NCBI GenBank assembly: GCA_030765065.1
Contig: CM060989.1
Location: 34,215,501 to 34,279,500, forward strand
Length of the DNA stretch: 64,000 nt
DNA from: Deroplatys truncata
Lineage: Eukaryota > Arthropoda > Insecta > Mantodea > Mantidae
Direction of reading: 5' to 3'
Part shown: positions 10,441 to 22,529 of the stretch, one piece after another
How the letters are laid out: every line of letters begins with the position of its first letter
Numbering within the stretch: the stretch's first letter is position 1
The notes under the pieces: model-generated
Seen by the model: the letters and a program-made list of their open reading frames with translations, nothing else
Databases searched by the model: none
Told to the model about the DNA's origin: nothing
Program-made: the position numbers and the translations under genes

Positions 10441-11338
10441 AAGAGTTTTACAATTTGATTGTCTACTGCACTTTGACCCTGGTCACTCGTTCAGTAGACA
10501 ATCACTACAGTTTATCTACATTTTACAATTTATTGTCAATAAATTATCTTGTTTTTTCAGTTTTTTCATGTCCCATTTCCACTTGTTTTTCACTTTTCAC
10601 TTATTGGTTACTTAACCATTACACATTCACTATAGTTTTCCATTCAAAGTAAGATACACTACCTCTTACTTTTCTCTATCCACTGTCCAAAGCCATTTAT
10701 TTTTTACTTTACACAAAAACTGTCCAATGCTTCTAGCGTCCTTGCACATCATTTTGATCATAAGTGTATTTCTATCCCACTTCAACCACTTCTTATTAAA
10801 AAATTCTTTTCTCCAATGTTCTGTTCCTTGGCACTTAAATACTATGTGTTCAATGTCTTCATTACCACCACATATCGGACATTGGTTCTGAGGAATACCC
10901 TGTCTTAACCTTCTTAGCCTCCATGCTCTGGTTCTTACCCATGCAATAGATTTTCTCTCTTCTTTATTTACTATGTCTATATATTTTTCTCTACCCCATG
11001 TATTTTTCATTGGCCTATAACAAACTAATGAACTATTTTCGGCAATCTCACTGAACATGATTTGAATTTCTATATCTTCCAGTCTTTTCCTTGCCTTTTT
11101 CCAAAACTTTTTCACATTATTTTCTCTCCTTCTCCACCCATCCATCATTCATTAAGCTATTCTCTTGGTATTCAATACATTGTCTTAACACATTACTTTT
11201 TCCTAGATTTAAAGTTCTGAACCAAAATTTCAAAGCTCTTTCCATTATCTTCCCCTTAGTTGCCAGCTCTTTACAATATTGATATGGCCTGGAGCTAACC
11301 CAGCTCCTATTCCACGCCATACAAAATAGTAAAAACAT
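10441..11338 (-). mobile_element. LINE 3' end, copy 1: zinc-knuckle C terminus and 3' UTR
   Basis: The minus-strand coding end (10666-11148) has Trp/Lys/Arg-rich sequence and then CPICGGNEDIEHIVFKCQG, a C-x2-C-x7-H-x4-C knuckle typical of LINE polyprotein C termini, and stops at 10666. Upstream (11148-11338) the related frame is shifted, and about 50 bp present in copy 2 are missing, so the copy is broken. The 3' UTR runs to about 10441 and includes a stem-loop (10457-10503). Neither RT nor endonuclease is present. Confidence 0.7.
10457..10503 (-). other. Conserved stem-loop in LINE 3' UTR
   Basis: GATTGTCTACTG (10457-10468) and CAGTAGACAATC (10492-10503) are perfect complements around a 23-nt loop, about 15 nt from the element's 3' end. 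Copy 2 has the same stem at 19427-19438 and 19462-19473. Its single change gives a U-G pair in the RNA-sense (minus) strand, so pairing is kept. Confidence 0.7.
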
Positions 11339-11727
11339 TACTTTCTAAAACTATTAATAGCTCGTACACTACTCTTACAAAACTATGATTATACTTTATA
11401 ATTTTACAAACTAATTTGTGCTGCATACTTCAGTTTAATTTACCAACTCTTCTTAGCTCTTATTGAACTCTCCCAAATGAATAATCTGAAATTCTTTACA
11501 AAAATGTTTTGAATTATTACTATTTTTGTAGTCTATTTTGAGTAAACTCTTTCCTCCGGATATCTCTGTCTTTGCTTTCTAATAAAAGTTGGATTGCATC
11601 TTCTTTATCCCCATATAGGGATGTTCCTTCTCTTGTCCTTTCACTGTAATCTTTGACCTCTAATCTCCCAGTTTAAGCCATGCAATACCTTCTCTTTGAT
11701 CCCTATTACACCTCTTTCCCATTATTA
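11339..11727. other. No recognised feature
   Basis: AT-rich sequence between a LINE end and a foldback element. Nothing is recognised. Confidence 0.3.
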
Positions 11728-12745
11728 CAGAGAGAGCCAAAAAACTACAAACTGGCTGCACTGTGTTTTTCCTGTTCTCATCCATGGCACTTGTTGCTGT
11801 CTGTTGCTATCATAGAAAGGCGCGGATGAAACCATACAACGTTTTTAAAACTACTTTTAAAGGCTTTACTTACCAACTTTATGAAAGGAGATGCTGAAAC
11901 TGGCCACCGTCGTCAATACATTTTTGGCACCTCTTTAGAAAACTATCCTTCACTCGCCGTAGTTCATGTTGAGAAATGCTGGCAATTTCCTGGCAGATAT
12001 ATTTTTTTAATTTTTCCAGGCCGTATGGGTTTGTGTTGTACACTTTGTTTTAAGTTACCCCAGACATAGAAATCGCAGGGGTTTAGGTTGGGGGACCGAG
12101 GGGGCCACAAATCTCTACTAATAATTGTCCTCAAACACACTTTCAATTGTTCTCATCGAAATATGGCTATATGAGCTCTTGCAAATTTTTTTCGAGTCAA
12201 CAGTTGACGCCCATACATATGTGAATACAATTTTGTCCCCTTTTTTTTAGAGAATTAACAGACAAAGAGCGTGATTTTGCCTTTTTGCAACAAGACTCTG
12301 CAAATGCTCATACAGGCAATAGTTCGATGAGAACAATTGAAAGTGTGTTTGAGGACAGAATTATAGTAGAGTTTTGTGGCCCCCTCGCTCCCCTGGCCTA
12401 ACCCCCTGGGATTTCTATCTCTGGGGTAACTTAAAACAAACCCACACACCCTGGAAGAATTAAAACAAAGTATCCGCCAGGAAATTGCCAGCATTTCTCA
12501 ACTTGAACTACAGCAAGTGATGGATAGTTTCCTAAAGGGGTGCCAAAAATGTATGGACAACGACAGTGGCCAGTTTCAGCATCTCCTTTCATAAAGTTGG
12601 TAAGTAAAGCCTTTAAAAGTAATTTTAAAAACGTTGTATGGTTTCATCCACGCTTTTCTATGATAGCAGCAGATGGCAACGAGTGCCGAAGACACGGACA
12701 GGAAAAACACAACTCAGCCAGTTTGTGGTTTTTTGGCTCTCTCTG
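11728..12745. mobile_element. Inverted-duplicate (foldback) mariner-like element, about 1.0 kb
   Basis: The ends CAGAGAGAGCC (11728) and GGCTCTCTCTG (to 12745) are inverted. The complementarity continues for roughly 450-500 bp on each side, so the element is two tail fragments head to head around about 12200-12270. The right arm reads NPHTLEELKQSIRQEIASIS and then QLELQQVMDSFLKGCQKCMD, the C terminus of Tc1/mariner-like transposases. The left arm encodes a diverged copy on the opposite strand. The catalytic core is absent from both arms. The left flank is TA; the right is TG, perhaps a mutated TA. Confidence 0.75.
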
Positions 12746-12839
12746 TGCTTCCAAAATCTGGATAACATTTTAGATATCCATTTTTTGTCCAACATTGCCC
12801 ATAAATTCTCTGTCCATATGTTCCAACTTGCATTTTACT

Positions 12840-15216
12840 CAGGAGTGGCAACCTATTTTGTGCTTGTGCCAGTAAATTGATAGAAGTTTTTTGAAGAGCC
12901 ATCTAACTTAATTTTTATTAATAACTATTTTGAATACAAACTAAAGTTTATGTATGAAGTAAAGTATTCAGGTAAGTGTAACTGTAGGCTGATATAAAAA
13001 CATAATATTTTCAAAGTAATTCAGCTATTCTTATTATTCATTTCTTTATTGTGAAAGAACTTCATATAATTTTACACATTTTTTAAAATTATCATAAAAG
13101 GAAACACATTGAATTATAATAGTAGTGCTCCTTATTACACTATTTAATAAGAACATTGCAAAAAGCCGTGAAGACCCGAATGCTAATGTGGCTTTTGAAC
13201 TTGCTTTCCATTTAGCATTTTCTCAATATTAGGTGTAATTTTTGTTGTGTGCAGACAAGCATATAAGCAAATTATCATCTGTAATAGTTAAAGGTTATTT
13301 ATTCTTAATAACATACATAGCAGAAAAAGTTTGCTCACAAATGTATGTGGAGTTAAATCTGCACACAACCCTTAGAGTAGGATTGTGAATTTCAGGAAAC
13401 CAGTTTGAAGGGACATATTTCCAAGATTCAGTTAAATTAGGAGAAGTGGGTGACCACAATACTGTTTAAATTTGGCACAAAGTCCTGAGTGGTTTTGGAT
13501 TTCCATTATTTCCATTTGCAAGAATGGAGTGTATTTATGAATCTCAAGACTGTAAAATGCAAAATATGAGTAGGTTAATATCAAAGATGGACATCTGTCG
13601 TTTGCAAACAAATGAGATAAACTCCCTTTTTTATTACAAAATGTAGGATTTACATATTTACATACTACTTTTTGCATCATTAAGCTTAGTACTGCAGGAA
13701 TGGTACTGCCAAATAACCAATATCAGTTTATACAGATAAATGAGTTAAAATTAGCTTTAAGAATACAGATCTCCGTTTTTGAAACAAATATGTGTAGATG
13801 TCCATTTTTTATGTGAACAGACTTGTAGGTATCTGTTTTTTATGCAAATGTAGTTGTAAAATTCATTTAGTAGTGATATCGGTCTATTCCAAAGAGTATC
13901 AACTGGGAAATTGTGGGAATTTTGAGAAGATGATGTTTGTGAATTTAAAAAACGTTTTATATAGCATTTTAAATTTTATAAGTTTCTTATATTATTGAAT
14001 AAATGTAAAACCAACTACAATAATCTAGCCATATTTTCAGTACCAGAAATAAAATAAGGTGTAACTTTAAATAACTCATGAAATTTCCTGTTAATTTACA
14101 GGTATAGTAACAAAGCTTTCTTCAGTTTCTATATCGTGCAAAAAATTTCCAGAGGAAATTAAAACTTTTACTCATATTTGTATATTTAAAGTCCAAGTAG
14201 ATGTAAATTTAATCTGAAATAGACATTAAAACGAGATCACTGTCCAAAATATCCTGCTGTGTTTCACATTCACATTGATCATCGGGAAAATCTGGCAGAC
14301 ATGGTTGTCTCTGTAGTACATTTTTGTACCACTCAAGAGTGAGCAGATCTCTTCAGTTTTTTCCAAAATGTTAACCGAGCAACCTGTCACCATTTCAAAG
14401 TTTTTTAAACGGCAGAGGCATTCAATAATGATTAATGTTTCGTCTCTTTCTCAGCCAGTATGATGGCTATATACTAAATTTTCAGGCCTTGATATCTCCA
14501 AAATGTCTCAACATATGACCAGTTAACACTCATTAGATTTTTACTATACCCTCTTGTATCATTTCTGATATACAAATTCATCCCAATAATCTATAATTTT
14601 GTGTAATAAATAAAACAATAGAGCAGGGTAGTTTGCCAGTTATTCTTACATTAGTCTCTTTTCTATTATTCCTTTTCCACTTTTCCGGATGCCATAATCC
14701 CTTCCTGGCATTTCCTTCAGTAACTGGTGAAATGTTTTGCTCCATTTTGCTCATGTAGCTTTTTCTTATTCGTAGTAACAGTTGAAAAATTCATAAAATC
14801 TTAACCACCAAGTTAACTCCTGGCACAAGCTATCGCCATTTCTGTTTTGAAGATCACGTGACTTTATTCAGTATTACCTAATCAAATGTCCGAGTTTGAA
14901 ACCAAGCTCTTGTGTAGGTGTTCACTTTTGAAGTAAACAGTGAACTTCAACACTTAATTATCCATATTTGCGTCCATTTTTGAAAGTAAAGAACTTCATC
15001 AATGAAAAGAACGGAAAAAATCCTATCGGAATACATTACTAACTCAATTTTAAATGAGGGGATGGATGTCCGGATTTGATATTAGGCTATTCATGTATTT
15101 ATGAATAAATCTATATTAATCTTTTCAGATTCAAAAGAGATTTACTATTGGGGGACCGTTCAAAATGTCTTGACAGGCCATTACTTGGCCCATGGGTCTA
15201 GGGTTGGCCGCCCCTG
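12840..15216 (-). mobile_element. Probable decayed hAT element with transposase remnant
   Basis: The left end CAGGAGTGGCAACCT (12840) and the right end, reverse complemented, CAGGGGCGGCCAACCC (from 15216) are plausible hAT terminal repeats. Between them the minus strand reads NSTYICEQTFSAMYVIKNK (about 13305-13365) and, upstream, EIMEIQNHSGLCAKFKQY (about 13450-13520). Both parts match the C-terminal half of the EPM2AIP1/FAM200-like hAT transposase group. The predicted 8-bp flanks agree poorly (4 of 8), so the borders are uncertain. The rest of the transposase was not recognised. Confidence 0.5.
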
Positions 15217-16773
15217 TTCTAATTCCCAGAATCCTGTCAACATACCCTCTCTTCCTAGTCATATATCTTCCATACCATTTGTTGCAAGTTGGTGCCTAAC
15301 TTCGCCTAACCAGTTAAATGTGCTTTATTACTTTTCAATGCACAAATAACATGAAGTTGGCTCAAAAGTTGATGTCATTGTCTATTCTGTTGAAATGCTA
15401 CACAAAAGGAGCAACGAACAGCAGGAGGGAGGTAATTTCAGCTTTAAAGGAGAGCGTTTGGCTTAAATTTTGGCAAAAGAGATCAAAATATTTTAATATT
15501 GGGTGAAAAATATTAATGCCCAAGGCTTGCTGTGGATTATAATTTTAGTTATATGCATAATTATAAGTTATAATTTTAATAAATGTATTTTAGTCTCTCT
15601 GGCATACAATATTTTACCCGTTATTAAAACATAAATCAGAGTAATTATTTTAATTAAATGTGTAGATTTATCTTTGCTGGATGGGAACGTATCGGCACCA
15701 ATGCTAGTTGCCTTGGAGATAATGGATATAAATAAACTGAAATCGATAGTATAACTGTAAATTGAAATATTACAGAAAAGGGAGAAATATATATTGCTGA
15801 AGACGTTTTAATGGATGCTCGGAGTGCAGTGAATTCATTGGTTCCAAAAAATTCTGGTTTTCTGTATGATAAAAGGTACAAGTCATTTTATGAGTGTAAA
15901 AAATGTAAGAATGTGAAGGGAGTTAACAAAGATACTGTTCTAGTATGTCTTTAAGAAAAGATAAGTAAACACAAACCATCGTCGCCATTGTGGTTATATC
16001 ATTCTATGTTAAAGAAGACTTTATGGGATATGAATCTGTATTGTAATTGTTGAGAATTGATTTATGTTAATTACTGTTGCTTGAAGTCTACTTTCATAAA
16101 TTAAATAAAAAGATTGTAGCAATGGATTAAAACATTTTGATTCACCACAGTGATAAATGTCAGTATTTAGGTTGCAAGGAATGACAAAACAAATGATGTC
16201 TTATATAGCAATAGTGCATAAAAATATTACTAAAGAGCAACAGTCATTAAAATGCTGTAAAAAAATAAAGCCTTATATAAATTATTCAAAATTATATTGG
16301 CAAACAGTTACAGTAATGGAAAAGGCAGGTTCTTCAGCAAATCCAGCTTTCCAATTCTTCCCTTTGTTTTCTTTTCTCTTTATATCTGAATATGAACCAT
16401 TTATATTAATTATTATACTGTATTTAAATTAAAATATAACCGTAAATGCAGATAATGGTGTAATACTGTCAGTTCTCAGTTAAACTAGCATAATCGTAAT
16501 CCTTTACAGCTCAAATTTAATATTTGTACGTACTATGTTCTTCACCAGAATCAAAGCTACTGAAATATTTTCAAATTGGATAGTCAAGTAAGTGAATAAT
16601 TAGATGTTGGTGTTGTTATTGTGAACATAGATTGCCACATTTTTAGCATGACTGTCCTGTATTTTTTCTGTTTTTGTAGTTGTTTTTTTTTTGTATGCAA
16701 TAGCTGTGATAGTTTGTTATTTTACTATGCAATAATATAAAAGTTTCTCTCTCTTCTCAATTTTTTTTAAGTA
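15217..16773. other. No recognised gene
   Basis: AT-rich sequence with several short frames at 15318-16432, none of which resembles a known family. Composition matches the rest of the intronic or flanking DNA. Confidence 0.3.
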
Positions 16774-18728
16774 TGAAGGTAATCCATGAGGTAACAACCA
16801 TTTGTGTATTCCCACTACGCAGATCACTATCAGGCTTCTATCCTAGGTTTGCAGTGTGGTGTGAGTGCTACTTGAAACAAGTTCTTATTGGTGATTGTTA
16901 AAATGAACTGTGTGATAACAAAATCCTGCCAGTTGTGAGGTGAGAGGTATTGGATTTTGAATGCTTGGAAGTTAAAACCTGCAGAGATTTATCATCAACT
17001 TTAGGAAGTGTAAGGCGATACAGTAATGAATGAAATAAATGTGCGAGGGCTGTCCCAGACGTACCTAACCTAACAAAGAAAACACAAACATTTTGGGAAA
17101 AATCATGTTTATTTCTCTACATAGTCTCCTTTCAGCTCGATACACTTTTCCCAGCGATGTTCAATAGCGCTGATACCCTGTTTATAGTAAGAACTGTTGA
17201 GTTCTGCAAAATAGACATCAACTGCAAACTCCACTGCTTCATTGTTGTCAAATCTTTTACCGCCAAGCCATTTTTTCAACTTTGGAAACAGAAAATAATC
17301 AGGGGGCTAAGTCTGGCGAATAGGGTGCATGAGGAAACAATTCAAACTTTAATTCATTGATTTTGGCCATGGATATGTGACCTGGTGCATTGTCTTGACG
17401 AAACAAAACTTTCTTTTTCGTAAATGCAGCCGTTTTTGCTTGATTTCATCATTCAAACACTGCAATAAGTTTGCATAATACGCACCATTGATTGCTTTTC
17501 CTTTTTGAAAATAATCAATGAAAATTATTCTACACACATTCAAAAAAACTGACACCATGACCTTGCCTGCAAATGGAATTGTCTCGTCTTCTTTGGAGCC
17601 GATGCTCCCCTTTTCAATCCACTGTTTGACTGTTCCTTCGTCTCAGGTGTGAAGTGATGGACCCATGTTTCATCCATGGTTATGAATCTATGCAAAAACT
17701 CGGCTTTATTGCAGTGAAATGTCGTCAAACGCTTGACTGAAACATCCTCACGATGCTGTTTTTGTTCCATTGTGAATAAATGCGGCATCCATCTTGCGCA
17801 CAGCTTTCTCATGTCTAAATTTTCAGTGAATATGCGATGTACAGCACTTTTTGAAATGCCTACGATGTCTGCTAGCTCGCGCACTTTCAGTCGACAGTCA
17901 TCCAATACCATTTTATGCATTTTCCTCACAATTTCTGGCATGGTCACCTCATTTGGTCGACCACTGCTATGTTCGTCTTGGCAGCATACGGCCTCGCTTA
18001 AACTCTGCCACCCAATATTTTACTGTTGTAAACGAAGGAGCAGACTCCCCCAGAATCTAGCTCAGCTTTAATATTAGTTGGACTAAGACCTTTCAAATGA
18101 ACGTATTGTATCACATAACGATGAACCAGTTTTATCCATGTTTACAAATTTGCTGAGAGAGTTCACTATTAATGGCTGCCAAAGAATTACTAAACAATAT
18201 AGCATCATCAAACTTAAGCTTTATAAGGGTTGGTACTTTCTACCATAGTCATGTGTTTGAAACAACAACTGCTGTATATACATCAGGTCAGGTACTTCTA
18301 GGACTGCCCTCGTAAGAAAGTGGTGTGAAATGTTCAACAATGGATGAACAAATGTGCATAATGAAATTCAGCCTGCATATTTGTCACTCATTACATATGA
18401 TTTGAAGAATTGAGTGAACAACAAAATCATTCAAGACAGTTGCATAACCCTAGATGAGTTACAATTTCTTTCCCAAACATTTCTCATTCTTTGCTTGGTG
18501 AAATTATGTCCAAAAATCTTTGCTTAATGGATAAGCAGCTACAATATGGGATTTCTAAAGCTTATGGACAGATATGACAAATGCCTAAATAAAGAAGTCG
18601 TTATATGGAGAAATAAAGTAAGCTTTAATTTCTAAGTGACATGTTTTCTTTCAATAAAATCTGTTTTTCTTTTTTTTTTTTTTTAATTTAATAAAGCCAA
18701 ACGGTTGTTACTTTCTGGATTACTCTCA
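16774..18728 (+). mobile_element. mariner-like element 2 (outer), split by another mariner
   Basis: The ends TGAAGGTAATCC (16774) and, reverse complemented, TGAGAGTAATCC (to 18728) are inverted repeats of about 32 bp flanked by TA. The + strand reads KPAEIYHQL and GDTVMNEIN up to 17043, then VRKWCEMFNNGWTNVHNE from 18313. The insertion point lies inside the codon joining the two. A C-terminal RYDKCLN-like part follows near 18565-18600. Without the insert it is only about 0.68 kb, so most of the catalytic region is already deleted. Confidence 0.75.
17044..18312 (-). mobile_element. mariner element 1 (inner), full length, disrupted transposase
   Basis: The ends CGAGGGCTGTCCCAGACG and (reverse complemented) CGAGGGCAGTCCTAGAAG bound 1,269 bp, the usual mariner length, with TA at the right flank. 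The minus strand encodes a helix-turn-helix (LADIVGISKSAVHRIF), then ITMDETWVHHFTPETKEQS with the first catalytic Asp, then a shifted frame with KGKAINGAYYANLLQCLNDE. The remainder to 17100 is frameshifted or stopped. At least two frameshifts inactivate it. A related copy lies at 38300-39181. Confidence 0.85.
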
Positions 18729-19407
18729 TAAGTAACTGGATATGCACAAACAGCATGTTGCATGAGCATTAATATAAATGAAATCATACTGTGATTTCTT
18801 GTAGTGTATTACTAATTCAATTGTTTGTAATAAGTTTTACTCAAGTGAGAATTATATGTCATATTTCTCAAAGTTAAAATAGCTCGACATGTAATGCAAG
18901 ACAATCTTTTATTTTGTTTTTATAGCACCAGAAATACAGATGTTTCTTTGCACTGATTATTGTTGGTCACAATGATACTTATCCTTAGAAAAACACATTT
19001 AGCATATCCTTGATAATCACTGATTCAACTTTGTAACTGTCCTACTTATTAATGGTTATGTTTTAACAACTACAGTGATCTTTAAGTCCTTCCACAGTGG
19101 TGGAATAAACAAGATATTGGAATACATGCATTTGTGATGCTACAATGGAACTTATCCATTCACAGATGATGTACAAAATGGCCTCCATTATGTTGAAAGC
19201 ACAGATTCACACATTTAATTATATTGTTAAACCTTTTAATTAAAGTTTCTTTTGTCATTGAATTAGTATAATTTATTATTGCCCATTCCGTTCATCTGTT
19301 TTTTCAGATTACTTTTACATGCTGTTTTACTGTGCACTGCATAAGAAATAATCGAGTCTACCACTTCTTGCTGCATCATCACAAATTGATTTATTCTTCT
19401 TTTTTTT
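18729..19407. other. No recognised feature
   Basis: AT-rich sequence. A T-run (19399-19409) at its right edge is the poly(A) of the neighbouring minus-strand LINE. Confidence 0.3.
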
Positions 19408-20365
19408 TTAAGAGTTTTACAAATTTGATTGTCTACTGCGCTTTGACTCTGGTCACTCATTCAATAGACAATCACTACATTTTATTTACATTTTACAATT
19501 TTTTTGTCAATAAATTATCTGTTTTTTTTTTTTTTTCAGTTTTTTTTCATGTTCCATTTCCACTCGTTTTTCACTTTTCACTTATTGGTTACTTAACCAT
19601 CACATATTCACTATAGTTTTCCATTCAAGGTAAGATGCGCTACCTCTTACTTTTCTCTTTCCACTGTCCAAAGCCATTTATTTTTTACTTTACACAAAAA
19701 CTGTCCAATGCTTCTAGCGTCCTTGCATATCATTTCAATCATAAGTGTATTTCTATCCCCCTTCAACCACTTCTTATTAAAAAATTCTCTTCTCCAATTT
19801 TCTGTTCCTCAGCACTTAAATACTATGTGTTCAATGTCTTCATTACCACCACACATCGGACATTGGTTCTGAGGAATACCCTGTCTTAACCCTCTTAGCC
19901 TCCATGCTCCGGTTCTTACCCATGCAATAGATTCTCTCTCTTCTTTATTTACTATATCTATATAATTTTCCTTACCCCATATATTTTTCATTGGCCTATA
20001 ACAAACTAATGAGCTCTTTTCGGTAATCTCACTGAACATGATTTGTATTTCTATATCTTCCAGTCTTTTCCTCGCCTTTTTCCAAAAAAATTTCACGTTA
20101 TTTTCTCTCCTTCTCCACATATCTCCTAACGCATTTTTCTCCAAAATGTTCCGTAATTTACTTACCCATCCATCATTCATTAAGCTCTTCTCTTGGTATT
20201 CAATACATTGTCTTAACACATTACTTTTTCCTAGATTTAAACTTCTGAACCAAAATTTCAAAGCTGTTTCCATTATCTTCCCCTTAGTTGGCACCCTGCC
20301 CATCTCTAATTGTGCTACCTGTCTTACAATTGACTTCTCTACAAAACATCCTGTGCAGCACATCT
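19408..20365 (-). mobile_element. LINE 3' end, copy 2: C-terminal domain, zinc knuckle, 3' UTR and poly(A)
   Basis: A 184-codon minus-strand frame (19809-20363) contains KFWFRSLNLGKSNVLRQCIE, a basic region, and CPMCGGNEDIEHIVFKC, after which a TGA replaces a Gln codon present in copy 1 (10441-11338). Reading past it continues to a stop near 19663, as in copy 1. The element ends in about nine A on its own strand (T-run at 19400-19408), a retroposed 3' end. It keeps about 50 bp that copy 1 has lost. The family is a LINE whose RT part is absent here. Confidence 0.75.
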
Positions 20366-20697
20366 ATTCAATCATGAACTCTGTCATGAAACAGTGATTT
20401 GGAATTTGGAAACTGCTCTGTAAATTTTTGTTTCACTTTTTCTGTATATCTACCATCTTCTGTAAAAGCATTCTCCATTAAAAACACATGCTATTCATGT
20501 ACATATGTGGAAACATTAAAGTGAACTGATAAGCAGTACATTATTATCACATATTGTACAATTGAAAACATTTTTAACTTAATTTAAATGAAGATACACT
20601 TGCACATGCAGAAACAATCTTTAACACCTACCATTATTCACAATCCTTGTTACTACGGTATGGTGCTTTGGGCATGGAATGCGACTGCCATGTCCTT

Positions 20698-20998
20698 GAC
20701 AAGCACTAAGCAATAGTTTTGCTTACCATGCTAGCCTCTAGTTCCTGAGGTTGCAGGTTCAAACCCAGCAGAGGGTGATGGAATTTTTTTCAGGCGAAAA
20801 AATCGTTAGCATGGCTTCCTTTGGAAGGGAACTAAAGCTGGTGGTTCCATGTCGTAAATTTACGGCACATAAAAGAACCTCAAGCCTGATAAAAGAGGCC
20901 TCTAAGCAAAATTTCCGGTCTTTCACGCCCAATATAGAATGGGACGCTAAGGACCACAGCAGTTAAAGAACGTCCATAAATAAAACTCAATTTAATTT
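20698..20998 (+). mobile_element. tRNA-derived SINE (SINE-1), copy a
   Basis: GCAGGTTCAAACCC near 20754 is a B box. The body carries the SINE-1 blocks CTTCCTTTGGAAGGGAA, TTTACGGCACATAAAAGAACC and TCAAGCCTGATAAA. The tail has ATAAATAAAACTCAATTTAA. The A box is degenerate. Other copies lie at 46525, 48536, 56153 and 58250. Confidence 0.75.
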
Positions 20999-22529
20999 TT
21001 TTCAATAGTTTTGTTACAAAGCATTTTAGGAACAAACTGACCTACAGTACTGTGGAGGGACTAAAAGTTCACATTGTATATCCCTATTGGATTTGTTTTA
21101 CTGTGTGTATTGACTATTGTGTGTTATAGAAAACTAAAGTGTCACATTAGTTACATTTTATTCCATACCTGGGTTTACATGCATTTCAGGAATCATATCT
21201 AAATGTAATCCACTTCCATAACACACAATTTGGTGCATTTCACTTAACAGAAGGGGTTAAATATTTTCTCCATCGTTTTTCTTCTACTCTCTCTCATTGA
21301 ATTTTAAAATTGTAATGCTGACCTTTTCGCTATATAAAGTACTAAGTATGTGCAGAGTAATGTTTGACTTGTGCTTTTTGCATAACATGTTTACGGAACT
21401 ATATTTAAATATGATTTCTCTGTGTGCATTGTTCTCATAATTGTATCCTTCAGTTTTAAATGTACTGTTGTATATTTAATCAATTATTAAAACTATACAG
21501 GAATAATTTTCACAATTTTAAAATTAGTAAATGTGTTTTTCTCTGTCATATTTGATGTTTGTAATGTCTGACACTCTCTCCACCACCTCTCCACTCTGAA
21601 AAACAAAGAAAGGTATTTTATTGTACTAAACCTTTTAAAAGCAATTTAATTGTCTTTGTATTTTTCCAACCTTTTTTCTAAATGTATCTACAGTTTTGAC
21701 TTTATGGTTTTCAATTCTTATAAGGTTGTAGTACTATCTAATATTAATTTTTTTATTTATAATTTTGCCGTGTAATTTTTCATTCGTGTTAAGCATCCAA
21801 ATGTATGAAAACGTTTGAGGACAACCTGATGCTGAGGAGCACAAAATGTAAATTAAACATATCATTGTGAAAATTTCAAATGCAAGTGAATGTTGCTAGT
21901 CTTGTGCTTTATACGAATTGTAAACTCCTGACTGCTTCTTCCCCCCCCCTTTCAGCTGAATCTCTGTTTCTAGTACTACTACATTTCTTTTTTAACCTCT
22001 TAACATATAAACATTATTTATAAAATGATGTTAAACAATTAACATCATTAGTAACAGTGAAACTTATTTTTAAGAACTTAACAATGGAGACCTAAATTAA
22101 AATACCAAGTATGCTCATTGTATGCTTAACTTTGTTGGTTTTTTTTCTTAACTTAACCTATAACCTGGACATTGAAGCACTAAGAAATGAACTGCAACAG
22201 TAAATATTCAGGGTGCCAAACATCTCAGCAGTTTGCACCTAAAGCCCTTCTACCACTACTAAATAATTAACTCTTCATACTTTTCATAAAGTGAGAGGAA
22301 GTAACACTAAAAAATGAGCAAGAGCCAGTTGAAACAGAAACCTCTAGTGCCAATAAAATGCACAGAGAACAAATGACTGGCTAATCCACATACACCTATT
22401 TGTTAGTAGAAATATACATGTCAGTAAATGGGATTACAGTGACATCTAGATGAGGTATCAATGAACTAACAAAAACAAGATAGAATGGGGCAATTTTGTT
22501 ATTTGGCCAAAATTAAAAACCTAAATATA
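20999..22529. other. No recognised gene
   Basis: A long AT-rich stretch (with a C-run near 21942) in which I see neither a coding signal nor a repeat shared with the rest of the window. It could hide short upstream exons of the host gene. Confidence 0.3.

Noticed and set aside
13432..13680. Separate small gene on the minus strand
   Set aside because: Adjacent minus-strand sequence continues as hAT transposase C-terminal motifs, so it is part of a decayed transposon.
16157..16432. 91-codon + ORF
   Set aside because: Low-complexity AT-rich frame with no homology I can name and no splice context.
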